This document shows positions 29,426 to 38,360 of a stretch of 64,000 nt of DNA, one piece after another (positions within the stretch are counted from its first letter, which is position 1; every line of letters begins with the position of its first letter). Below the pieces are notes generated by a model. That model had not been told where the DNA came from and did no database searches. It saw only the letters and a list, made by a program, of their open reading frames with translations. The DNA is from an uncultured Acidimicrobiaceae bacterium (GTDB lineage: Bacteria; Actinomycetota; Acidimicrobiia; Spongiisociales; SHLN01). Location of the stretch: positions 1 to 64,000 of the forward strand of contig CAMYMH010000018.1 in the NCBI GenBank assembly GCA_947259275.1, written 5' to 3'. The position numbers and the translations under genes were made by a program.

Positions 29426-32410
29426 TTAACGACTCGTAATGTCTTCGAAGGTGGCGCACGGGTCAATCCGATAGGTCTCGCACTGATCCTCGGTAAACCC
29501 CCGAGTGACCCCTGCTCGTGCCGACGCGATCAAATCCTCGGTGAGAAGCGAGACCGTCGCCCAGGTTCCGGTCTGTGTCCCTACAAGTACATGGTTCTCG
29601 TCCCTCCAATGGATGTCGGCCACACCCGGCACAGGGATCGAGTTCAGCTTGTCACCGGTGTCGAGGTCGTAGACATGCACACCGTTCTCATCACCGAGGG
29701 CCAGTCGTCGAAGGTCAGACTCGACCGCTATAGCCTGGACACGACCGAGCTCGATCGGGAAGAACCAGATGTCCCAGGTCGTCATGTCCACCAAACCGAT
29801 CGATTCGACTCTGTAGAACACACTCGTTCCCCAATCGGCTTCGAACCGATCGCCGCCGTCTGGAATGCGGGCCAGCTCTTCGCCCGTGACCAGGTCCTCA
29901 AACAGCACCTGACCTTGTGACGAGCCACCGATCCACTCATCCGAGAATCCGCCCACGAATTCGAATGGGGATGCCGGACTCAGCTCACCCATCGGGGTGC
30001 CATCCTTCGGATCGATCAGTGTCAAGGTGCCGTCTCCAAACCTGACGAGCTGGGAGCCGTCTTGTTTGGGAGCCCAGAAGTACGGAATCGGGAACGCACC
30101 ATCATCACACAACCCGGTTACCGGATCGACATCGCAACCGGCCAGGCGAGCCTGCTCTCCCGTCATCGGGTCATAGGTGAACCAGGCCGAAGGTGCGGAG
30201 GCGCCACCGCTGTAAGACTCAGTGATCAGGAACCGATCGTCGGCAAGCGGGGTTATGGGCTGTTGTCCGGCAACCGGCTGGCCCACCAGCGCCCCCGAGT
30301 TGAGATCGAAGAAGAAGACCTGCGACTCGAAGGTCCCGGGATCGGTCGCGACGAATGCCCCGATCGTCTGACCCGGGATGTTCGAGTTGGCGCTTATGAG
30401 CGCGTAGGTGCCAACCTCGCCAACCGGGTCGAGGCCGACGTTGGGACTGAGATCCCAGACCTTGAACTGCCCGTTCTGGTGGCCGGTGAACAAACGGCGG
30501 CCGTCCGAGGTGATCGCCGCGTTGACGGCAGGGCCGCTTGGCAGGCTGAACACCTGCTGGCCGGTCTCGATGTCCCAAACCGGCGTCTCCGCGCCCTGGG
30601 TCGGTACTGCATAGAGACGATCGGACCCTGAGAAACCGAAGCTCATGGTGTTGTCGGAGGGTATCGCCGGGAGCGGCGTGAACATGTCGATTGGTTTGCC
30701 GGTCGACGTGTCATAGGCGGCCAGGGTGCCGCAGTCCGCCGGTCGGGGGATAGGCGAGAACAGGAGACAGGGGTCGTTTGGAGTGTTGAACGTGATGACG
30801 GTGGAGCCGTCTGGCGACACGTCCCCGAGGCCCTGGACGCCCTCCAAGAATGTGGGCTCCGAGTAGTCCGGCGGTTCATAGATGGCCACGTCTCCCAGAG
30901 GAGAGAAGGCAAAGAGCCGGCCCGTGCTGTCGAACGACGCCTCATAGGCCTCCGGTTGACCAACGCCCCCGATGAGCTCGAAGGTCTCGCCATCGAGCAC
31001 CTCGACCGGCGATTCGCATCCATCGAGCACAACGAACGACGACCCGTCGGGTGACCAACCGGTCGGTGTCACGACATTGCCGCACTCGGACGCAATCGTG
31101 TTCACGATGGAACCATCGGAGGCGTCGATTATCAGGAACCGGCTGAGGGAGCCAAAGAGACCCAAAGAGAGCCGCTCGCCATCGGGACTGACCGTTAGGT
31201 GGAGGAAGAGATAGTCGCCCTCACTGTCGGGGTCGAAGATATTCGCGACCACCCCCTCGTACTCCCACAACTTCTCGAGATCCGACGTCGAATAGGCCTG
31301 CACGACGAGGGCTTGCGGGAACCCCCCGACCGGAAATCCGTTGACAACGAACAGTGTGGAGTCATCCGGCGAGAGGGCGACAAATGTCCCGTCGGTGTAG
31401 CCGGTTTCGACCACGGCTTCCAAGCGGTCTTCCTGCACGGCCTGCCACAACGCGTCGATCACCTCTTGCGGCTGATCCTGCCCCGCAGGCGAGGCATCGA
31501 TTGCCTCCAGGGTGAGGAGGATCGAGAGCTCGGGGTCTTCGTCGAGAAGGTTGATGGCCGAGGCTGCCAGCTCGCGGGCCACCGCCAAGGCGGCGCTGGC
31601 GTCGGCCTGTTGGCGAGCATCGGCTTCGGCGGCGGCGTTCCGCTCCGCCAAGGCAGCATTGTCGTCTGCCTCTACCCGCGCTTCTGCTTCGGCGACGGCG
31701 TTGGCTTCGGCCAGGGCCTGACTGTCGCGGGCGTCGTTTCGTTGCCCGATGGCGAAGACGCCGGCCACTACCGCGGCGGTGGCGAGGACGGCCAGCCCAA
31801 TGCCAGCTGCCCAGGCGGTGCGGACCGTGCGGCGGTGTTGGCGGACCTCCTCCGATTCGAGCTCATCCTTGGGAATCCCCCGAATTGCAGATGCCACATC
31901 AGCGACCGCCGCCAGAAACGCCGGGTTCTTCAGATCGAGGTTCTCGTCACCCTTGGCGAAGCGAAGGTCGACCCAGCGGGGCTCCTCCGAGAACACCCCG
32001 CCGAGGGCAGCCGGGACCGACGAACCCGTTACATCACCGTTCTCCCAGCCGAAGTCGCCGTCGGTCACCACCGGGAGGATTCGATCAGCCGGTTTGTTGG
32101 CTACCCAATGTTCAATCTCTTTGCCCACCCACTCCGACGAAGCAGCATCCGGGGACAACATGAGAACAAACCAGCCCGAATCGTCGAGAGCCTCGGTGAT
32201 CGAAGACCACAGATGCGGGTTGGCCGCCAACGACGACTCGTCCCGGAAGATCCGCACCGCCCGCCGCTTCCACCACGGCTTGGCGAACTTCTGCAACCCC
32301 GCCTGCAACCGGGGCGCCAACAAATCGTCGGCCGCGTGGGAGTAGGAGATGAACCCGTCATAGGTGACCTTCTCCACGTCAGTAGCGCTTGTCCCCTTGG
32401 TTGTTTCCAT
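29426..32410 (-). CDS. TIR-TM-coiled coil-beta-propeller protein, paralog 1
   Basis: TYDGFISYSHAADDLLAPRLQ...SSEWVGKEIEHWV (candidate catalytic Glu); TM WAAGIGLAVLATAAVVAGVFAIG; WD40/YVTN-like repeats; tail CETYRIDPCATFEDITSR. ATG at 32408-32410 preferred. Confidence 0.9.
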   Translation of the reverse strand: METTKGTSATDVEKVTYDGFISYSHAADDLLAPRLQAGLQKFAKPWWKRRAVRIFRDESSLAANPHLWSSITEALDDSGWFVLMLSPDAASSEWVGKEIEHWVANKPADRILPVVTDGDFGWENGDVTGSSVPAALGGVFSEEPRWVDLRFAKGDENLDLKNPAFLAAVADVASAIRGIPKDELESEEVRQHRRTVRTAWAAGIGLAVLATAAVVAGVFAIGQRNDARDSQALAEANAVAEAEARVEADDNAALAERNAAAEADARQQADASAALAVARELAASAINLLDEDPELSILLTLEAIDASPAGQDQPQEVIDALWQAVQEDRLEAVVETGYTDGTFVALSPDDSTLFVVNGFPVGGFPQALVVQAYSTSDLEKLWEYEGVVANIFDPDSEGDYLFLHLTVSPDGERLSLGLFGSLSRFLIIDASDGSIVNTIASECGNVVTPTGWSPDGSSFVVLDGCESPVEVLDGETFELIGGVGQPEAYEASFDSTGRLFAFSPLGDVAIYEPPDYSEPTFLEGVQGLGDVSPDGSTVITFNTPNDPCLLFSPIPRPADCGTLAAYDTSTGKPIDMFTPLPAIPSDNTMSFGFSGSDRLYAVPTQGAETPVWDIETGQQVFSLPSGPAVNAAITSDGRRLFTGHQNGQFKVWDLSPNVGLDPVGEVGTYALISANSNIPGQTIGAFVATDPGTFESQVFFFDLNSGALVGQPVAGQQPITPLADDRFLITESYSGGASAPSAWFTYDPMTGEQARLAGCDVDPVTGLCDDGAFPIPYFWAPKQDGSQLVRFGDGTLTLIDPKDGTPMGELSPASPFEFVGGFSDEWIGGSSQGQVLFEDLVTGEELARIPDGGDRFEADWGTSVFYRVESIGLVDMTTWDIWFFPIELGRVQAIAVESDLRRLALGDENGVHVYDLDTGDKLNSIPVPGVADIHWRDENHVLVGTQTGTWATVSLLTEDLIASARAGVTRGFTEDQCETYRIDPCATFEDITSR

Positions 32411-35340
32411 TAGCGGCTCCTGATCTCTTCGAGGGTTGGGCAGGGGTCGATGCGGTAGGTGTCGCATTCCCCGGTCGTGAAGCCACGAGTCGCGCCTGCC
32501 GCTGCCGAGGCAATGAGGTCCTCTGTCCGAAGTGACACGGTCGCCCAAATGCCGATCTTCCCACCGACCAACACCGTGTGCTCGTCGATCCAGTGGATGT
32601 CCGAAACGCTCGGCATCGGAATCGAAACCAGAGGGTCACCGCTATCGAGGTCAAACACGTGGAGACCGTTCTCATCCCCCAATGCGACGCGACGCAGGTC
32701 GTATTCCACACCTAATCCCCGCACCCGGCCGACATCCAAGGAGTGTTCTCGCGTCTCCCAGGTCGACGTGTCGGTAACGAAGAGCGCCAATCCATTCCAT
32801 ATCACGAGGGTGGATCCGTCCGAGTCGCCCCTGGGAAAGTCGGTTCCTTGCTCGACGCGGGCCAGCTCCTCGCCGGTCGCGCGATCCTCGACAATCAGAT
32901 CCCCTTGGTCCAGGTTCCCAACGACCCACGTGTCCGAGAAGCCATCGATGAAGTTGAACCGGCTCTCCGGGTTGTATTCGCCGACTGTGGCCAGGGTGAC
33001 CGCGTCGATAAGCGTGAACACGCCGTTCTCCCGAGCCATGAGTTCCGACCCATCGATCGAAGTAGCCACCCACAGGTCGGGGGCCAACGGTTCACCGGAA
33101 TCCATGCACAGCCCGTTCGTAAGGTCAACGACGCATCCGGCGACGAACGACTTCTCCCCCGTCTCTGGATCGACAACCGACCACTCGCCTGTCTGATCGT
33201 TCGTGAGGAAACGCCCTTCAGCCAGGGGCGAACCCCAGGGAAAGCCGGCGACCGAGTCGACGAGGGTCCCGGTCACCGTGTCGAAGAAGAAGGTCCTCGA
33301 CTCGCCGGTCTCTAGATCGATGCCCCAGAATGCGCCGAGACTCGACCCGACAACGAAACTGTCGGCGTTGACCCATCCATACGTGCCCAGATCACCGACC
33401 TGGTCGAAGCCGACGGTCGGGCTCAAATCCCACACCCTGACAACCCCACCGGCGTGCCCGGTATAGAGCCAGCGTCCGTCAAAGCTCATCGCCGTATCCC
33501 ACGTCGGTTCACTGCGGACTTCGAAAAGCTGGTCGCCGCTGGCGATGTCCCAAACGACAGTCGCCTCGCCTTGTGTTGGGGAAAGGAACACACCGGTGGG
33601 GCCCGAGAATTTCAGGCCGAGGTCGTTGGGAAACACCGGCAGAGGTGTGAGGTGATCGAGCACAGCTCCGGTCACGGAGTCGTACGCCACCAGGCCGTCC
33701 TCCGGGTTGAACGTGACGACGGTGGATCCATCAGCCGTGATATCTCCATACCCTCGAACGCCGTCGATGGCCTGCGCGGATGAGTAGCCGGGGAGGCCAT
33801 GAACCGTAACTTCGTTCTCGATGCTTGCGAACAGATACAGACGCTCCGATGCGTCAAATCGACTGATGAGACCTCGATGATCCTCGAACTCTGAGAGTGC
33901 GGCAGGCGCGTCGACGAGTGCCACCTGTTCGAAGGTCCGACCGTCGAGCACCTCCGCCCAGGTGCCTGCCGTGGTACCGACGCGTTCGCACAGTCCCAGC
34001 ACAGGGTTCACTACCAGGTGACTGCCGCTTGGTGACCAGCTTGCTCCCATCTGAGATGCGCACTCGGGGTAGTCGATCGTGCGGTCCTCGGTGCCGTCGG
34101 CGGTATCGAGGATGATCACTCGCCCCTCCCGAGTGCCTTCCCCTGTCTCAGACGCCCTCGAGGCTCCCACGGCGATCGTTGTCCCATCTGGGCGGTAGGC
34201 GACGGTCGTAAACCGGTCCGTGTCGGAGCCCTGGTATTCCCAGAGAAGCTCTCCCTCGGGGGCGGAACGCGCTTGCACCGATGCAACTCCGTCATCTGTC
34301 ACAACCAGAGTCGAACCATCGGGTGACACCGCGAGGCTCGTGTTCCCGTCGTGACCCGTGTCGATGACACGCACCAGCCGATCTTGCTGAATGGCCCGCC
34401 AGAGGGCATCGATGAGCTCCGCCGGTTGCTCCTCTCCGACGGGCGTCTCTTCGATCGCCTCGAGCGCGAGCAGAATCGACAGCTCCGGATCCTCATCGAG
34501 CACATTGACCGCTGAGGCGCCGAGTTCCCGAGCCCTCGCCAGAGCGGCGCTGCGGGTGGCTTCTTCGGCGTTGGCTTGGGCCTGCGCCGCGTTCTGTTCG
34601 GCGAGATCGGCGTTGGCGTCGGCCTCGCTGCGGGCCAGCTTCTCGGCGGCCGCGTTATCTCTCGCGTCGTTGCGTTGGCCGATGGCGAAGATCCCGGCTA
34701 CTACCGCGGCAACCGCAAGGACGGTGACAGCTATCCCAGCGCCCCAGGCCGTTCGGACGGTGCGACGGTGTTGGCGGACTTCCTCGGACTCCAGTTCATC
34801 CTTGGGGATCCCTCGAATCGCAGATGCCACATCGGCCACCGCGGCCGAGAAGGTCGGGTTCTTTAGGTCCAGATGCTCCTCACCCCGAGCGAACCGGAGA
34901 TCGACCCACCGGGGCTCCTCACTGAACACACCACTCAACGCTGGTGGCACGGATGAGCCAGCAACATCACCGTTCTCCCACCCAAACTCACCATCGGTAA
35001 CCACAGGGAGGATCCGATCAGCGGGTTTATTGGCTACCCAATGTTCGATCTCTTTGCCCACCCATTCAGAGGAGGCGGCATCTTGGGAAAGCAGGAGCAC
35101 AAACCAACCGGAATCGTTCAACGCCTCCGTTATCGAGGACCACAGATGAGGATTGGCCGCCAACGACGACTCGTCTCGGAAGATGCGGACTGCCCGGCGT
35201 TTCCACCACGGCTTGGCGAACCGCTGCAACCCCGCCTGCAACCGGGGAGCCAGCAAGTCATCGGCTGCATGGCTGTAGGAGATGAACCCGTCATAGGTCG
35301 CCGGAGCTGTATCGAACGTGGTGCGCTCGGCGGTATCCAT
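32410..35340 (-). CDS. TIR-TM-coiled coil-beta-propeller protein, paralog 2
   Basis: Same architecture; tail CDTYRIDPCPTLEEIRSR; stop TAA overlaps paralog 1 ATG (TAATG). Confidence 0.92.
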   Translation of the reverse strand: MDTAERTTFDTAPATYDGFISYSHAADDLLAPRLQAGLQRFAKPWWKRRAVRIFRDESSLAANPHLWSSITEALNDSGWFVLLLSQDAASSEWVGKEIEHWVANKPADRILPVVTDGEFGWENGDVAGSSVPPALSGVFSEEPRWVDLRFARGEEHLDLKNPTFSAAVADVASAIRGIPKDELESEEVRQHRRTVRTAWGAGIAVTVLAVAAVVAGIFAIGQRNDARDNAAAEKLARSEADANADLAEQNAAQAQANAEEATRSAALARARELGASAVNVLDEDPELSILLALEAIEETPVGEEQPAELIDALWRAIQQDRLVRVIDTGHDGNTSLAVSPDGSTLVVTDDGVASVQARSAPEGELLWEYQGSDTDRFTTVAYRPDGTTIAVGASRASETGEGTREGRVIILDTADGTEDRTIDYPECASQMGASWSPSGSHLVVNPVLGLCERVGTTAGTWAEVLDGRTFEQVALVDAPAALSEFEDHRGLISRFDASERLYLFASIENEVTVHGLPGYSSAQAIDGVRGYGDITADGSTVVTFNPEDGLVAYDSVTGAVLDHLTPLPVFPNDLGLKFSGPTGVFLSPTQGEATVVWDIASGDQLFEVRSEPTWDTAMSFDGRWLYTGHAGGVVRVWDLSPTVGFDQVGDLGTYGWVNADSFVVGSSLGAFWGIDLETGESRTFFFDTVTGTLVDSVAGFPWGSPLAEGRFLTNDQTGEWSVVDPETGEKSFVAGCVVDLTNGLCMDSGEPLAPDLWVATSIDGSELMARENGVFTLIDAVTLATVGEYNPESRFNFIDGFSDTWVVGNLDQGDLIVEDRATGEELARVEQGTDFPRGDSDGSTLVIWNGLALFVTDTSTWETREHSLDVGRVRGLGVEYDLRRVALGDENGLHVFDLDSGDPLVSIPMPSVSDIHWIDEHTVLVGGKIGIWATVSLRTEDLIASAAAGATRGFTTGECDTYRIDPCPTLEEIRSR

Positions 35341-38300
35341 CAGTTCTCGTCAGCCTCAGCCGGGCACGGATCAATGCGGTAAACCTCACACTCGTCCGTT
35401 GTCAGGTCTCGTTTCAGGCGACTCATCGCGAGATCGATCAGCTCGTCGATGTCGAGAGTCAGCGTTGTCCACAGGCCTCCGGACGTCGCCACGGCAATGT
35501 GTTGATCGTCGAGCCAGTGCCCATCCGACGCCCCTTCCAGAGGAACCCGGTGAAGCTCGATCCCGGTCGCGAGGTCCCAGACTCTGACAAAACCATCCGT
35601 CCCACTGGTCATGAGCATCGAATCGTCTGGCGAAAACGATAGGCCGCGGATTGTCGCATCACCGGTACCAACCGATCGCGTAACGGTCCAGCTCTCCGTG
35701 TCATAGACAGATACATTTCCAGGCCGGTCCGAGACGGCGAGGGCCGCACCGTCGTGAGTCAGCTCAACCTTGAACCCTGTGAACGAACCGAGGACCTCGT
35801 GCGATTCAATGTCGAGCACCGTCAGCTCTTCGATGTTTTGACTACTCGTGACCGGTGTCCGGAGGTTGGAGACAACCACCCAGTCGCCCCCAAAGGCCTC
35901 GACACCACCGTGCGCTGGATCAAGCTGGTACTCGCTGATCGGATCGAGGGTTTCGGGATCGTACAGAAGCAACTCGCCGAAAGCCGAGGTAACCAGCAAC
36001 CGGTCACCAAGCGGGTTTAGGAAGAAGCGTTCGAGCGCAAACCAATCGCCTTCTCGATCGCTACACGGTCCCACAAATTGGGCAGTCGCAACCAGCATCA
36101 GGTCGGCGAAGTTCGCCCGGCACCCAACGATTTCTTCAACAGAACCGTCAGCCGGGTTCCACGCCACGACTGGTCCCATTTCGAAATCGCCTTCGAACTG
36201 ATTCCCGCTTCGCTCAAGGGTGACAATCCGCCCGTCGTTGAGGACGGCGGCCGGGGAGCCCACCGAGGTCGGCGACGATGCACCGCCCAGGATCCCGGTT
36301 CGTGCGTCGAACGTCCGGAACAACCAACCATTTTCGTCGTCGACCGTGAGAAGCGCACCATGCACCCCGTTGGCGGCCATGGCGTTTGCCTGCGCCCAAG
36401 CTCCGTGCAGAACAGTATTGAACTCACCCACCGATGCCCCGGACAAATCCCATGTACTGATCGCGTTTGATCCGAGGTGATACAGGATCTCCGACTCATC
36501 GTCGTAAGCGATGCCGCCCAGGAACGGGGCCTGGCCGGTCGCCGGCATTGTCTGCACCGGTTCACCGGTCGTGAGGTCCCACATGATGGTCGCATTCCCC
36601 GCGGAACCAGCGATGACCAAGTTGCCATCATCAGAGAACCGGATTGACGTGGGCGCGGCGGGAAGGCCGGTGAGGCGATCCATCAGCTCACCCGTAGCCA
36701 GGTCGTGAATTTGAACGCTCGGTGAGAAACCATGCGACGCAACGAGCGAACCGTCGGGGCTCAGCGCAGGATGAAAATGGTCGGGAAGCTCAGCGAGCAC
36801 CTCGCCGGTCGTCACATCATGGACCAGCACGCCGCCGTTAAAGGGGTTGGTTACCACCCGCTGTGAGTCGTCCGACCAAGAAGTAACCACAGAAATAGAG
36901 GAGAGGGGGAAGCTCGCCGACGGTTCGAACGTGTCACTATCGAGGAGAGCCAATCGCCATCGACCTTCCGGCCCCTCGCAGTTCGCCTCGTCACTGGTGA
37001 CGACCGGCCAGGCAGAACCGTCGGGGGACTGCGGGCCGAGAATGAATCCCGGGCAGGGTGCGAACTCGACTTCCGTTTTCAGCTCACCGCTGAGTGCGTC
37101 AAGGACGACCAAGCGACCCGGCCTGTCATCTGGTTGATCGGGCCGATTCACTGCTGGGAACCCGGGCGACGATGAGTCGACAAGACTGAACGCAAGGGTG
37201 CCGCCGTCCACCGAGAAGAACAACTCAGAGGGGAAATCGACCGTCGCGTCGTCGTTGTAGACCCACACTTCGTCCCAAGTTGATGTGTCGAAGACCCGAA
37301 CCGTCGCCGTTTCCGCAGACAGGACAGCGAATCGGGCGCCATCGGGTGAAAGAGCGCTGTAAGCGACCTGCTCACCACCCGGTATTGGGATCGTGTTGAG
37401 CAGGTTCGTGGAATGAGTGGCTTCCCGGAGAGCAACGAGGGACTCCACTGGAGGATCTTCTTCACCAGCAAGCGAGGCCAAGGCGAGGAGAATTGACAAC
37501 TGGGGGTCGACGTCAAGCGTGTTGATAGCCGCTCCAGCTAACTCACGAGCTTGAGCTAGCTGGGCGTTGCGAGTCGCTTCCTCGGCGTTGGCGTCAGCAT
37601 CCTGGCGGGCGACCGCCTCGGCGTCGGCATTCTCCTGGGCGATCCTGGCGTTCTCTTCTGCAAGAGCGGCGTTTTCGCGCGCATCGTTGCGTTGCCCCAC
37701 CGCGAAGACCGAGGCAACTACCGAGACAATGGCAAGCACTGCGAGTCCGATGCCGGCTGCCCAGGCGGTACGGACGGTGCGGCGATGTTGGCGGACTTCT
37801 TCTGACTCCAATTCATCTTTGGGGATACCGCGAATCGCGGAGGCCACGTCGGCCACGGCCGCTGAAAACGTCGGGTTCTTTAGATCAAGGTTCTCGTCAC
37901 CCTTTGCGAACCGCAGATCGACCCACCGCGGCTCCTCCCTGAACACCCCACGCAAGGCAAGGGGAACACTGGATCCGGCGACATCCCCGTTCTCCCAACC
38001 GAACTCCCCATCTGTAACAACCGGCAGCATCCGATCGGCTGGCTTGTTGGCTACCCAATGTTCAATCTCCTTGCCCACCCACTCCGATCCCGCAGCATCG
38101 GGAGAAAGAAGCAGCACAAACCAGCCCGAATCCTCCAAAGCTTCGGTGATCGAAGACCACAAATGGGGGTTGGCTGCCAACGATGACTCGTCCCGGAAGA
38201 TCCGCACCGCCCGGCGTTTCCACCACGGCTTAGCGAACCGCTGCAACCCCGCCTGCAACCGCGGGGCCAACAAATCGTCGGCTGCATGGCTGTAGGAGAT

Positions 38301-38360
38301 GAACCCGTCATAGGTCACCGGAGAGGCAGCAGCCGGAGCGGTCCGCTCAGCAGCGTCCAC
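35340..38360 (-). CDS. TIR-TM-coiled coil-beta-propeller protein, paralog 3
   Basis: Same architecture; GTG start; tail CEVYRIDPCPAEADEN; stop overlaps paralog 2 ATG (TGATG). Confidence 0.92.
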   Translation of the reverse strand: MDAAERTAPAAASPVTYDGFISYSHAADDLLAPRLQAGLQRFAKPWWKRRAVRIFRDESSLAANPHLWSSITEALEDSGWFVLLLSPDAAGSEWVGKEIEHWVANKPADRMLPVVTDGEFGWENGDVAGSSVPLALRGVFREEPRWVDLRFAKGDENLDLKNPTFSAAVADVASAIRGIPKDELESEEVRQHRRTVRTAWAAGIGLAVLAIVSVVASVFAVGQRNDARENAALAEENARIAQENADAEAVARQDADANAEEATRNAQLAQARELAGAAINTLDVDPQLSILLALASLAGEEDPPVESLVALREATHSTNLLNTIPIPGGEQVAYSALSPDGARFAVLSAETATVRVFDTSTWDEVWVYNDDATVDFPSELFFSVDGGTLAFSLVDSSSPGFPAVNRPDQPDDRPGRLVVLDALSGELKTEVEFAPCPGFILGPQSPDGSAWPVVTSDEANCEGPEGRWRLALLDSDTFEPSASFPLSSISVVTSWSDDSQRVVTNPFNGGVLVHDVTTGEVLAELPDHFHPALSPDGSLVASHGFSPSVQIHDLATGELMDRLTGLPAAPTSIRFSDDGNLVIAGSAGNATIMWDLTTGEPVQTMPATGQAPFLGGIAYDDESEILYHLGSNAISTWDLSGASVGEFNTVLHGAWAQANAMAANGVHGALLTVDDENGWLFRTFDARTGILGGASSPTSVGSPAAVLNDGRIVTLERSGNQFEGDFEMGPVVAWNPADGSVEEIVGCRANFADLMLVATAQFVGPCSDREGDWFALERFFLNPLGDRLLVTSAFGELLLYDPETLDPISEYQLDPAHGGVEAFGGDWVVVSNLRTPVTSSQNIEELTVLDIESHEVLGSFTGFKVELTHDGAALAVSDRPGNVSVYDTESWTVTRSVGTGDATIRGLSFSPDDSMLMTSGTDGFVRVWDLATGIELHRVPLEGASDGHWLDDQHIAVATSGGLWTTLTLDIDELIDLAMSRLKRDLTTDECEVYRIDPCPAEADEN

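Noticed and set aside
31199-32413. 404-aa plus-strand ORF opposite the TIR gene, and similar antisense ORFs (34391..35149, 37567..38295, 40581..41339)
   Set aside because: Shadow ORFs of high-GC coding sequence; they recur because the sense TIR domains are conserved, and they have low-complexity composition.
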